Shown in pieces: positions 1 through 13,829 of a stretch of 64,000 bases of DNA. The DNA is taken from positions 2,170,001 through 2,234,000 of the forward strand of contig NZ_CP138332.1 in the NCBI RefSeq assembly GCF_033955345.1, given 5' to 3'. Numbering within the stretch: the stretch's first letter is position 1; each line of letters starts with the position of its first letter. The translations under genes were made by a program, and so were the position numbers. The DNA is from Sphingobacterium bambusae. GTDB taxonomy: Bacteria > Bacteroidota > Bacteroidia > Sphingobacteriales > Sphingobacteriaceae. Under the pieces are notes generated by a model, which saw only the letters and a program-made list of their open reading frames with translations, ran no database searches and was not told the DNA's origin.

Positions 1-1370
1 GACAGGCCGTACGCGTAGTTTGCTACCTCGGCTATCGTACGCACCACATTGGGTGGGCAGCAATTGGAGAGTGCAATGTAGGGCACACGCTTCTTGGACC
101 AGCGTTGCTGAAAAGGCAGCGCATGGGAGAAACTGAGCGGATTGGTGTATAAAAATTTATCGCCATCCAAGCTTATTCCGGATAGCACCGAATTATAGAG
201 GGCCAACTCCAACACATCCATATATTTGGCATCGCCCGTCAAGTTGGTCATGCGCCAGTTCCACAGCATGTTGCCAATATTGGCGCATGTTTCGTTATGC
301 GCCGTCAGATTGGGCAGTTGGTAATCTCTGCCAAAGGCTTGATGTATCTTTTGTACTTGGGTTGGGTCATATGATGTGCCATCGGGCGATGTCCCGTCAT
401 ACAACGAACCAAGACCACCGGTGATGTACATTTTATGTTGCACAACATCGTCCCATATGTTAAGAAGTCGATTACTCAGCGTCGTATCTTGCAATTCGGC
501 ACACAGATCGGCTACGCCGGCATACAGGTAGCTAGCGCGTACGGCATGCCCCATCGCCTTATTTTGCTGGCGGAATGGGATGCGATCTTGGTTATCATCC
601 GTACCATCTTCGATCTCGCCTTTGATGTCTACCAAGTGTTTGGCCAGCTCCAGGTATTTCGGTTCTTTGGTCGTCCGGTAGAGCTCGACCGTGCCCATGT
701 AGTGCGAAGGGCATATCGCATTACGCGCCAAGGTAGGGTTCGATTTTTTATAGAATCCATACAGGTAGTCGGCCGCCTTGATGGCGATATCCAACAGGTT
801 ACGTTGCCCGGTAACGCGGTAGTGAATACATCCGGCTGTCATCAAATGCCCGATGTTGTAGGATTCAAAGCTCAAGCGATCCTGAAACTCGATGTTCGTT
901 CCCGCATTACGCTGATCGATCGTTGCTTTCGTATAGATATAGCCATCGGCACGCTGCGCCTTGGCAATGACCGGGATCACCTGATCGATCATCTGCAAGA
1001 GCTTCTTATCTTTAGTCTGTGCATAGAGTGCGCAAACGGCTTCCAGCGTTTTGTAAAAATCGCCATCATGGAAGGAAGGGCCTTTGTGCTCGCCTTGTTC
1101 AAGTCCAGCGGCGATTTCAAAATTCCGATAAGCGTGGCTGATATCGGCCCTAGTGTACACTTCCCACAGATTGGGCACCATATGCTCGTAGCATGTTGCC
1201 GTCCGATCGGCCCAAAATCCTTTTGTCCAAGTTACATCGCCCATATCCACAGCCTTCTGTAGCGCAAATGGGCTAGAACTCGTGTTGGTTATCGCACGCT
1301 CCTGCGCGGACAGTCCCTTGCTTAAACAGAGCAGCGCAAGGCCTATACCGTATATTTTTTTATTGATCAT
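1..1370 (-). CDS. GH127 (DUF1680) glycosidase, beta-L-arabinofuranosidase-like, 3' end cut by window edge
   Basis: I translated 456 codons from the ATG at 1370 down to the window edge; the C-terminus lies outside. The protein begins with a Sec signal peptide (MINKKIYGIGLALLCLSKG, then SAQ). The all-alpha barrel of DUF1680 follows. HNETCAN places Glu360 and Cys362, and LSNCCPPN places Cys437 and Cys438. In GH127 enzymes a Glu-Cys-Cys-Cys set binds zinc, and the first Cys of the CC pair is the nucleophile; all four are present. Known GH127 activities include beta-L-arabinofuranosidase and, in RG-II degradation, aceric acid release, so the substrate is open. It is the last visible gene of the operon starting at 10218, 24 bp after the GH106 gene. 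Family call firm; substrate inferred. Confidence 0.9.
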   Translation of the reverse strand, partial: MINKKIYGIGLALLCLSKGLSAQERAITNTSSSPFALQKAVDMGDVTWTKGFWADRTATCYEHMVPNLWEVYTRADISHAYRNFEIAAGLEQGEHKGPSFHDGDFYKTLEAVCALYAQTKDKKLLQMIDQVIPVIAKAQRADGYIYTKATIDQRNAGTNIEFQDRLSFESYNIGHLMTAGCIHYRVTGQRNLLDIAIKAADYLYGFYKKSNPTLARNAICPSHYMGTVELYRTTKEPKYLELAKHLVDIKGEIEDGTDDNQDRIPFRQQNKAMGHAVRASYLYAGVADLCAELQDTTLSNRLLNIWDDVVQHKMYITGGLGSLYDGTSPDGTSYDPTQVQKIHQAFGRDYQLPNLTAHNETCANIGNMLWNWRMTNLTGDAKYMDVLELALYNSVLSGISLDGDKFLYTNPLSFSHALPFQQRWSKKRVPYIALSNCCPPNVVRTIAEVANYAYGL

Positions 1371-1394
1371 TTTTTATCCTTCCCTGTAAAAAAT

Positions 1395-4300
1395 CTATTT
1401 TTCCCCTTTTTCAAACCAAAGCAACTGCACATCTCCTGCTAATCCCGCCGGTTGCAACGCTTTCAGAAATTTTGGCGTCGCCGTCGTCTGTATCATCTTC
1501 TGCTCGGCCTTGCCACTTTCTTCATAGCCAAATCGATTGCCCCAAGTATGATAAACGTTTATTTCCAATAGATTTTCACCTTTTTTCAATTCGTCCGTGA
1601 CATCTATTTCATAAGGCTTTGCCCAGATCACACCCACTTCCTTTCCATTTAGGAACACTTCGGCCATCCCTTCCACATCGGCTAAGCGAAGTACTGTCCG
1701 CTTACTTTTCAATTTATTGGCCTGTTTAAAGCGTAAGGTATAGCTCCCTTTGCCTGCATGGTAGCGCAGGGTTTCTTCTTCCGAATCGGTCCAAAATGCA
1801 GGAACTTCTTGCTCCATTGTTTTCGCTTCCTGGCCTTCGAGCTGCATTGTCCACTTGCCCTTTAAAGTTTCGGCCCGTTGTTCTTTCCAAACCGGCAGAT
1901 CTAGCTGTTTGTCGCTCAAGAGTATAAACAACGATTGATGAGGAGCAAAATTTACGGAAACGCCGATACGGCCATCATCATTTCTTGTTTCTACAGCACG
2001 TATTTTATCAATCACCGCATCATACAAGTAAATATGGGATGCTTTTCTACGGAAAGAAAGCGCTACTTCACGTGCTACACTATCCTGATTGCTCAGGAAA
2101 TAGCTGTCTACACCGTCCACATGTCGGTGGTTCCAAGCGATCGTCTCGTTCTTCTTACTATCGATAATCAGATCTTCTGCAATACCCAGTGCCTTAAAGT
2201 CGCTACCTTCATAAGCGCCCAGATAGATCTTTCCCTTCCCCAGGCTTTTGACCTGCAAACCATGATCTGTATGCATCCCATCAAATAAGCGGCCCAATAG
2301 CGTATGAAAAGCAGCTGAATCCTGTGCTGTAACAATTCCATTTAGTTTGCTAGGCTTGGTTTGGAACAAGATCGTCGCTCCAGCTTCCGCCAAATCGGCA
2401 AACTTGGACAGCACGGCCAGTGAGCTCGCTTCCGGGTTAGGATTCAACAGGTGCTTGTCCGGCACGACCAATAGCTTGTAGGCGATATGGTCTGAAAACT
2501 GGACTGCACCATCAACCACTTTTGCGCCCTGTAGCAATGCATGTGGATTAAACGAATCATAGGCATATCCGCGCAGCGGATCTACCCAATCTACCGGATT
2601 GTACATATTGGCGGAAGTAGTCACCGCAGCAATTTTTTGTAAAGGTTGTCCTTCGTTGGCCAGTTTCTGCGCCGTGCGTGCAACACGATCTGCACCGATG
2701 ATCCCGGGCAACACGTCTACCAATCGATCGGGCAAGAGTGCCCGCCGAGGCACTTCTTCGCCGATAAATACCGCCACATCACGCACCGGCTTCCCTTGTT
2801 GGAGCAACTGGTGGCTGCGAATAGCGTAGTTTACCCAGGCTTTGCCCGGCTTCCACCATAGCTGATCGCGCTGGAAGTAAGTGCCCACACCGTCCAACGT
2901 CATACCGGGCTTGCGATCCCTCCAGGGGTTGTGCACATACACATGGTACGCTAAATTATTCACGCCCAAGGTATAATTTAGATCCTGCACAGGCTTCAAT
3001 AGTCGTGGGTGTTCGTCCCATTGCATCCGGATCTGTGTAAACGCTTCGGACATCACGACATTCTTGCCGTAGATATGTGCCCCGGATACCGCATCCAATA
3101 CATCGTTGGGTTTATCATGCGACGGGCTTCTGAACCAAAATTCGCCCATGGTGCGATCGGTTAAACTAAAGTGCGAAAGGCCATCACTGGTCATAACGGG
3201 CGCGGTTGTTTCCGCCGTAAGTTCCACACCATATTTATCAGACATCTTCCGTAAGGTTGCAAAACCTTTGTCGAGCAAGAGGGCTGCAATGGTTTCGCGG
3301 TAGTCGTGCAAAAATGCTTCGGAGGCCTCCACACTGTTCACGACATAGCCCGCCAGCACGGGCAAATAGTCCTGCAAGGCGTAACCGTTTCGCTTTTGAA
3401 ATTCTTCAGGCATGCGTTTCGTCCAGTTTTGACTTCCCGATTCCCAGGAATCAATATGAAAGACCGTCAGTACGTCCTTGGATAAACCGGGTTCGACGGC
3501 TTGCTTTGCCTTTCCATACCACTGTTCAAACTGGAAGGCCACAATATCGGCATCCAATTTATCGCATTCCAATCCCTTTCCCGCACCAGCGGTTTCATTT
3601 TTGTGTCCGGTACTGGTATGCCCTACGCGAAGTATTTTCCACAATCCATTTGGCAGATCCAGTTCCACTTCGCCACTGGCGGATGGTGCAGGAAGTACAC
3701 GAATATCTTGTGCCTGAATGATGTTTTCGTTCTGGATATCGGCAGGCGATGTTGGTAGCGAAACGCGCCATATCTCGCCCGTTTTTCCTTCAAACTGATT
3801 TATTTTTGCTTCTTCAAAGAGCGTGATGCCTAACAGCTTCAATGAAGGCTTCCACTTGCCGATATCCAGATCTTCTGCTCCTGGCTGCGATCCGCTGGGA
3901 TCGTACACGAAACGGTAGAATTTTGACTTGGTTTGTGGCAAGGTGTGCGTAACGCCATTGTCCCAATCGAGCCAACCCATCCGGGGGGATTGTAGCTGTG
4001 TCAGTAGTTTGAAGTCTTTACCATCATCGCTCACCAAAACTTGTAAGCGGTTTGCTTGGTAATTCGATGCGTTCCACTCGATCTTGAGGGTGTTTGCTAC
4101 AAAAGGTTCGTCAAACTCATATTGTATCCAGCCTGGTTGGGAGCTTGCAAAATGTTGCTTGTTTCCTTTCTTGGCCAAGCGTTGCAGATCTTCGCCATAG
4201 CTGTTGCTCACCTTGGGCACACTCGTCTCGCTACTTTTGTACCACTGTCGCTGCGCAATGGCGTATAACGCGATATCCTCATAATAGCCTTCATTACGTT

Positions 4301-4790
4301 GGGGCTGCGGCAGCTTGATACGAAGCTTGGATTTTCCGTTGATCGACAAAACCGTATCTGCGGATACAATCTTTTGCATAGATTTTTCTGCTGTTATCCA
4401 AGGCCCACCTGCGGTGGCAAAACCATCGTTGGGAAACATGGCGATCTTGATATTGTACTTCTTTGCCTCGGCGACAATATGGCGGAACATCTCCCACCAC
4501 TGGGGCGTTAAGGTTTCGGTTGCCGGCTCGAACAAGGGCGGATCGGTCTTTCCTTTGATGGGCGTAAAGTAGGCCCCTGCAATATTATTTGCGGCCATAG
4601 CCTGCAAATCCGCAGTAATGCCTTCTTTGGAGTAGCTGGCGTGCATAAAATACCAAACGACCCAAGGTTTTGCCTGTTGATAGGACTGCTCGTCCAAGGC
4701 GATCAGTGAGGCCGGAATCCCTTTGATCTGCGCGTTAAGCGCCGATATGCAGCACAGCAGGCCTCCGAGTATATAACTTTTTATCTTCAT
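1395..4790 (-). CDS. GH106 alpha-L-rhamnosidase-like exported glycosidase
   Basis: This 1131-residue protein starts with a signal peptide (cleavage near LNAQ, residue 21). The opening PWVVWYFMHASYSKEGIT, followed by DLQAMAANNIAGAYF, is the signature start of GH106 TIM-barrel rhamnosidases. The C-terminal third (about 960-1131) contains a galactose-binding-like beta-sandwich (GKWTMQLEG, later VFLNGKEVGVIWAKPYEID). GH106 enzymes remove terminal alpha-L-rhamnose; a characterised Bacteroides member acts on RG-II. The ATG lies 9 bp downstream of the GH2 gene, so the two are co-transcribed. Length is normal for the family. Rhamnosidase activity is a family inference; the exact linkage cannot be read from the sequence. 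Confidence 0.88.
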   Translation of the reverse strand: MKIKSYILGGLLCCISALNAQIKGIPASLIALDEQSYQQAKPWVVWYFMHASYSKEGITADLQAMAANNIAGAYFTPIKGKTDPPLFEPATETLTPQWWEMFRHIVAEAKKYNIKIAMFPNDGFATAGGPWITAEKSMQKIVSADTVLSINGKSKLRIKLPQPQRNEGYYEDIALYAIAQRQWYKSSETSVPKVSNSYGEDLQRLAKKGNKQHFASSQPGWIQYEFDEPFVANTLKIEWNASNYQANRLQVLVSDDGKDFKLLTQLQSPRMGWLDWDNGVTHTLPQTKSKFYRFVYDPSGSQPGAEDLDIGKWKPSLKLLGITLFEEAKINQFEGKTGEIWRVSLPTSPADIQNENIIQAQDIRVLPAPSASGEVELDLPNGLWKILRVGHTSTGHKNETAGAGKGLECDKLDADIVAFQFEQWYGKAKQAVEPGLSKDVLTVFHIDSWESGSQNWTKRMPEEFQKRNGYALQDYLPVLAGYVVNSVEASEAFLHDYRETIAALLLDKGFATLRKMSDKYGVELTAETTAPVMTSDGLSHFSLTDRTMGEFWFRSPSHDKPNDVLDAVSGAHIYGKNVVMSEAFTQIRMQWDEHPRLLKPVQDLNYTLGVNNLAYHVYVHNPWRDRKPGMTLDGVGTYFQRDQLWWKPGKAWVNYAIRSHQLLQQGKPVRDVAVFIGEEVPRRALLPDRLVDVLPGIIGADRVARTAQKLANEGQPLQKIAAVTTSANMYNPVDWVDPLRGYAYDSFNPHALLQGAKVVDGAVQFSDHIAYKLLVVPDKHLLNPNPEASSLAVLSKFADLAEAGATILFQTKPSKLNGIVTAQDSAAFHTLLGRLFDGMHTDHGLQVKSLGKGKIYLGAYEGSDFKALGIAEDLIIDSKKNETIAWNHRHVDGVDSYFLSNQDSVAREVALSFRRKASHIYLYDAVIDKIRAVETRNDDGRIGVSVNFAPHQSLFILLSDKQLDLPVWKEQRAETLKGKWTMQLEGQEAKTMEQEVPAFWTDSEEETLRYHAGKGSYTLRFKQANKLKSKRTVLRLADVEGMAEVFLNGKEVGVIWAKPYEIDVTDELKKGENLLEINVYHTWGNRFGYEESGKAEQKMIQTTATPKFLKALQPAGLAGDVQLLWFEKGEK

Positions 4791-4799
4791 TCGTGAGAC

Positions 4800-10218
<5,419 letters not shown>

Positions 10219-10337
10219 TCCGATGTATTGTTTGTCATGGGTAGGTGCGTGATCACGGTTTCACTTTTGAACGATGAACATATGTATTGTCTCAGTTAGC
10301 AGTCCTATTTGCTTATCGATTTATGCACGGTACCAAC

Positions 10338-10391
10338 TACAAACATACCGTAAAAGCCTATTTTGTATTTATGATATTTTCTCTAGCTATT
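10338..10391 (-). promoter_or_regulatory. Predicted promoter and activator box of the GH78-GH2-GH106-GH127 operon
   Basis: Read on the minus strand, TATGTTTG (10340-10347) fits the Bacteroidota -7 consensus TAnnTTTG. Upstream, AATAGCTAGAGAAAATA (10375-10391) matches 16 of 17 bases of a box before the gene at 59948, at exactly the same distance from an identical -7 element. No good -33 TTTG is visible, as expected for an activator-dependent promoter. The predicted start gives a leader of about 115 nt before the ATG at 10218. Confidence 0.65.
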
Positions 10392-10469
10392 ATAAAATAT
10401 TGCCATACTCTGCAAACAAAGCAAAAAAGGGGTTAGTTGGCTAGGATAAACAGTCTTCATAAAACAGGA

Positions 10470-10504
10470 TAGGGAGTTTGCTAGCGTCACTAACAAACTC
10501 CCTA
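10470..10504. terminator. Probable intrinsic terminator, 11-bp stem
   Basis: TAGGGAGTTTG (10470-10480) and CAAACTCCCTA (10494-10504) form a perfect 11-bp stem with a 13-nt loop. The T-run is best on the plus strand (10505-10509, TTTTT); on the minus strand it is the weaker TCCTGTTTT. As every gene here is on the minus strand, I read it as the end of transcripts coming from the MFS side, and probably as the old terminator of the SSS relic whose stop lies about 50 bp upstream. Confidence 0.6.
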
Positions 10505-10556
10505 TTTTTAAAAAGATAATATCTGCGAATATCAGATCCTACTACCATCTTCCTTG

Positions 10557-10628
10557 CTAATGAAAGAACAGGTTGAAGCTGATCATCACAACGAAAAGGA
10601 TACACCAAGCCCATTTCACGGCAGGGCG
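10557..10628 (-). pseudogene. 3' relic of a sodium:solute symporter gene
   Basis: On the minus strand this reads 23 codons plus stop, beginning RPAVKWAWCILFVVMI and ending NLFFH. It matches the last 23 residues of the intact symporter at 18532-20112 (RPAVKWAWGILFVVMI, ending YLFFK) at 18 of 23 positions. By hand alignment the DNA is about 62/72 identical. An in-frame TGA sits directly upstream and homology stops there. The divergence suggests the tail of a deleted paralogous SSS gene rather than a fresh copy. It has no start codon and cannot be functional. Confidence 0.85.
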
Positions 10629-10669
10629 TCATTGCAAAATGGGGCTATGTTTGGTTGTTTATGTTTTTT

Positions 10670-10785
10670 AATCCCAGAGGGATTAGATATTTATAGCCAT
10701 CGGGGTTAAATTGATGTACGACCCCGGATGGGGTCGAATATCTATTATTGTTGTGTTTCTATAAAGATATGACCCCGCTGGGGTC
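10670..10785. repeat. Cluster of three short hairpins, REP-like
   Basis: Three near-perfect palindromes with G/C-rich stems occur within 116 bp: AATCCC-AGA-GGGATT (10670-10684), GACCCC-GGAT-GGGGTC (10720-10735) and GACCCC-GCT-GGGGTC (10771-10785). They are separated by AT-rich sequence with a repeated ATATTTATA/TATCTATTA flavour. Similar CCCC/GGGG hairpin clusters are, to my knowledge, common between genes in Sphingobacteriia. They may act as transcript-end stabilisers or repetitive palindromes. They lie between the MFS stop and the SSS relic, at the breakpoint of the deleted gene. Confidence 0.6.
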
Positions 10786-10902
10786 AAAATATGTGGTTGC
10801 AAAATAAAACCGATTTTCCATACAACACAAAAGACTGCAAACAACACTTTTGCAAGCTTTTGTAAGTTTTGACTTCAAGTCTAGTAGCCCTATTCGGAGT
10901 TA

Positions 10903-12201
10903 CTACCGAGAATGTACAGCTGCACTCGGCTTTGATCCGCGCAGTGCATACCACAGGATGACGGCATAACAGACCAGCGGCACGATATATCCGACCTGTG
11001 TATTGTCTTTGGCCATATCGATAATACCTCCCGTCAGAAACGGGAATATGGCACCGCCAACGATAGACATGATCAGCCATGACGAGGCCTGTTTGGTGTC
11101 TTTTCCCAGTCCCGTAATACCCAAAGAAAAGATCGTTGGAAACATAATGGACATAAAAAATCCCAATCCACCTAGTGCATACAAAACGACCATGCCCGAA
11201 CCAAAGATGGCCACCGCAGCCAAAAAAATGGATATGCATGCATACAGGGAAAGCAGCCGGCTCGCTGTGGTGTAACGTAACAGAAAAGTTCCCACAAAAC
11301 GCCCCGCCATAAATAGCAAGCCATATACACCCAAGTAATAACCGGCGGTTTTCTCATCCACACCCGCACCTTGCTGCGCCATCCGGATAAAGAAGCTGGT
11401 TACACAAACCTGAGCGCCGACATAGAAAAATTGTGCCACAACGGCAAAAGCGAGATGACGGTGCTTAAGCGCTGAAAAAAAGCCTGTTTTCTGTCCCGTA
11501 CCACTTTCTTCTTCTTTTATTTCTGGCAGTTTAACGAATACGAAGATCAGCGCAATCAACAGCAGTACCGCACCTAGAATAAGATAGGGCAACTTCACGG
11601 AAGAGGCTTCTTCTGCGAGGTAGCTGATGCGCGCTGTTTCCGTCATGGCATCCATCTGCTCTGCTGAATAGCTTCGGCCGGATAGGATAAACACCGTTCC
11701 GATTATTGGCGCTATCATAGCTGCCAAACCGTTGAACGAGGCCGCTAGGTTTAACCGATGTGTGGCCGAACTTGCCGGGCCTAAAACGGCCGCGTAAGGA
11801 TTGGCGGCGGTTTCCAAAACAGCCAGCCCACAGCCGATGATAAACAGCGCGATGAGAAATAGTTCATACATCCGCATGTTTGCCGCGGGTATGAAAAGAA
11901 AAGCACCAAGCGAAAAGGCAAGCAAACCAATAATAATGGATGCTTTATATCCCCATTTTCGCAACAGAAAGCCAGCAGGAAGCGCCATCACAAAGTAAGC
12001 GAAGAACACGGAGGTATCCACCAGTGCAGATTGGCTATTGTCCAGCTCGCAGGCTTTCTTTAAATGTGGGATGAGGACGCCGTTCAAATTATGTGCTATT
12101 CCCCACAGGAAAAACAGGCAGACCACCAGTATAAACGGAAAAAGGTAGTTTTTCGATGAATGATGATCAACGCTTGCGGGTTCATTCGTATTGATGTGCA
12201 T
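10903..12201 (-). CDS. FucP-type MFS sugar:proton symporter
   Basis: A 432-residue membrane protein with about 12 transmembrane helices and no signal peptide; E. coli FucP is of similar length. The helix-1 motif FFLWGIAHNLNGVLIP and helix-4 motif VLETAANPYAAVLGP are typical of the L-fucose permease family. Glu130 corresponds to the proton-coupling Glu135 of FucP, but the position of FucP Asp46 is Gly41 (the 89-residue spacing is the same), so coupling or sugar choice may differ. It is the last gene of the 49-kb array, 26 bp after the MaoC gene. It may import a neutral sugar released by the locus such as fucose, rhamnose or apiose; the substrate is unknown. Confidence 0.85.
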   Translation of the reverse strand: MHINTNEPASVDHHSSKNYLFPFILVVCLFFLWGIAHNLNGVLIPHLKKACELDNSQSALVDTSVFFAYFVMALPAGFLLRKWGYKASIIIGLLAFSLGAFLFIPAANMRMYELFLIALFIIGCGLAVLETAANPYAAVLGPASSATHRLNLAASFNGLAAMIAPIIGTVFILSGRSYSAEQMDAMTETARISYLAEEASSVKLPYLILGAVLLLIALIFVFVKLPEIKEEESGTGQKTGFFSALKHRHLAFAVVAQFFYVGAQVCVTSFFIRMAQQGAGVDEKTAGYYLGVYGLLFMAGRFVGTFLLRYTTASRLLSLYACISIFLAAVAIFGSGMVVLYALGGLGFFMSIMFPTIFSLGITGLGKDTKQASSWLIMSIVGGAIFPFLTGGIIDMAKDNTQVGYIVPLVCYAVILWYALRGSKPSAAVHSR

Positions 12202-12227
12202 AGGAATATGATAATGCTTAAAATGTG

Positions 12228-12680
12228 TTAGGAAACTACTTCTTTGCGTTTCGCCAATAAAATATGGTCAGCCACGAGCACCACTTCGCCGTGTTGGTTG
12301 ATTATTTCCACATGCTCCACCACGGTTCCAAAAGCCGGATTTTTAGCATCGGATTTTTCGGAAATGGTGACCTCTGCATGGATGGTATCACCGATGAATA
12401 CAGGCTTGACGAAACGTAGGCGATCATAGCCTTTGGAAAACGCTTCCGGGTTAATAACCGAGGCCGTGAGGCCTATACCTATCGCGAATATCATGGTGCC
12501 ATGCGCGATACGTTGTCCAAAGGGTTGTGTTTTGCACCATTCGGCATCCATATGGTGCGGAAAGAAGTCGCCGGTATGGCCGGCATGAACCACAAAGTCG
12601 GTTTCCGTTATGGTGCGCCCCAAGGTGACGCGTTTATCTGTCAAGCTGTAATCTTCAAAAAAAATAGATTCAAAATGCAT
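12228..12680 (-). CDS. MaoC-family (R)-specific hydratase/dehydratase
   Basis: A 150-residue cytoplasmic hot-dog protein. The hydratase-2 motif is clear: [14 protein letters not shown] with Asp38 and His42/His43, then [13 protein letters not shown]. MaoC proteins hydrate or dehydrate acyl-CoA thioesters. A family member together with CaiB/BaiF CoA-transferases, as here, is typical of routes that activate an acid to its CoA ester and then add or remove water (for example mesaconyl-CoA chemistry). No beta-oxidation genes are nearby. Substrate unknown; it could be a CoA ester of a branched sugar acid made by the upstream oxidoreductases. Confidence 0.85.
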   Translation of the reverse strand: MHFESIFFEDYSLTDKRVTLGRTITETDFVVHAGHTGDFFPHHMDAEWCKTQPFGQRIAHGTMIFAIGIGLTASVINPEAFSKGYDRLRFVKPVFIGDTIHAEVTISEKSDAKNPAFGTVVEHVEIINQHGEVVLVADHILLAKRKEVVS

Positions 12681-12684
12681 GTCT

Positions 12685-12730
12685 TTTAAATTAAAAAGTA
12701 AAAATCAAAAAGTTAAAAGTCAAAATTGAC
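12685..12730. repeat. AT-rich low-complexity spacer
   Basis: The 75-bp gap between the MaoC and Gfo/Idh/MocA genes, the largest within the 49-kb array, is mostly reiterated A4-5GT, A4TC and TTAAAA units. I see no hairpin and no TAnnTTTG element in it. Such runs are common intergenic filler in AT-leaning Bacteroidota and may mark an insertion or deletion point. Confidence 0.45.
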
Positions 12731-12755
12731 GTGGTGTGTGAAGTCTGAAAAATGA

Positions 12756-13829
12756 TCACACGATATCGTCAATTTTTTCGCCACCTGCGGCACTGCTTTT
12801 ATAGGCTGCTTCAACAACGGCCATCGTGTAGATGACATCTTCGACTGCGGCCGGCAATACGTCGATTTCACCAATTTTAAAGCGCATTAAGCTCCCCATG
12901 CTTCCAATAAAAGCATCGGGAAACCAAGAGCCTTCGATCGGATAATCGGTCCACTTATATTCACCTTCCAACGATTTGATGCAGTAAGAAAACTGATCGG
13001 GAACGCCATGTGGATAATCCATCAATAAGCCCATTTTAGCTTTGATAGCGCCTTTTGTTCCTTCCCATTTGATGAAACTTTCTTGATGGTCGGGTCCGAA
13101 ATCGTGATCATGGTTGGTGTTTACAACGGCGTGCATCGTATCGCCGTAATCTAACAACAGGGTGGTGCGGCTAGAGGATAATTCCTTAGCCGGATGCTTC
13201 AATGTTTTGGCATAGACACTTTTGGGATTCCCTAAAAAGGATCGGATCAAATCGATATAGTGTACGCTATGGTATAAAATTTCAAGCCGTGGATGTACCA
13301 TGACATGCGGAAATAATTCCCAGGGCGTGTGTAAGGTAACGCGAACTTCCATATCGTACAGTTCACCGATATGCCCTTGTTCGATCAGCCAACGCGCGGC
13401 ATTGACAAAAGGCGCTTGACGAAGTTGGCAATTGATCGCGGCCACGAGTTTCTTTCGCTTACAAACGGCTAAAATAGCTTCGCTGTCTGCATAGTAATCA
13501 CCCATTGGTTTTTGGATCAGCACGGCAGCACCATCCGGCAATGCTTCTAGGGTTTCTAGAAACTGGTTGGGCATAATGGTGATGTCGTAGACGGTATTTG
13601 CCGGTGCCTGTGCGACAGCCTCCGCTACCGTATCAAACACGTGGGGAATAGCAAAGTCTTCCGCCAATGCCTCCGCCTTTGCTTTGGTGCGGTTCACTAT
13701 ACCATAAACGTGAAAGCCTGCTTTTTTATAGGCGGGCAAATGGGCATCCTTAACAATACCTCCTGCTCCGATTATCACAATCGGCGACATCGTCTTCGGT
13801 AAGACTGCTTTATAGGGAATAGTTATCAT
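12756..13829 (-). CDS. Gfo/Idh/MocA-family oxidoreductase
   Basis: A 357-residue cytoplasmic NAD(P)-dependent dehydrogenase. The Rossmann motif GAGGIVKDAHLPAY (about 21-34) and IQKPMG with catalytic-type Lys107 are characteristic; the C-terminal half is the alpha/beta substrate domain with HSVHYIDLIRSF. These enzymes oxidise or reduce cyclic sugars and sugar acids. The ATG at 13829 overlaps the upstream stop by 4 bp (ATGA), indicating translational coupling with the leaderless binding protein; an internal Met14 directly before the Rossmann strand is an alternative start. D-apiose dehydrogenases belong to this family, which is relevant beside a GH140, but the substrate is not determinable here. 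Confidence 0.88.
   Translation of the reverse strand: MITIPYKAVLPKTMSPIVIIGAGGIVKDAHLPAYKKAGFHVYGIVNRTKAKAEALAEDFAIPHVFDTVAEAVAQAPANTVYDITIMPNQFLETLEALPDGAAVLIQKPMGDYYADSEAILAVCKRKKLVAAINCQLRQAPFVNAARWLIEQGHIGELYDMEVRVTLHTPWELFPHVMVHPRLEILYHSVHYIDLIRSFLGNPKSVYAKTLKHPAKELSSSRTTLLLDYGDTMHAVVNTNHDHDFGPDHQESFIKWEGTKGAIKAKMGLLMDYPHGVPDQFSYCIKSLEGEYKWTDYPIEGSWFPDAFIGSMGSLMRFKIGEIDVLPAAVEDVIYTMAVVEAAYKSSAAGGEKIDDIV

Noticed and set aside
435..1262. 275-codon open frame on the plus strand
   Set aside because: It lies wholly inside the GH127 gene on the opposite strand, which has clear family motifs; the plus-strand product resembles nothing and has no signal.
10441..10632. 63-codon open frame on the minus strand in the spacer
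   Set aside because: It reads in a shifted frame through the SSS relic and the terminator hairpin; the relic frame explains the conservation.
10670..10785. CRISPR array
   Set aside because: Only three unequal palindromes with irregular spacing and differing loops; no constant repeat-spacer unit.
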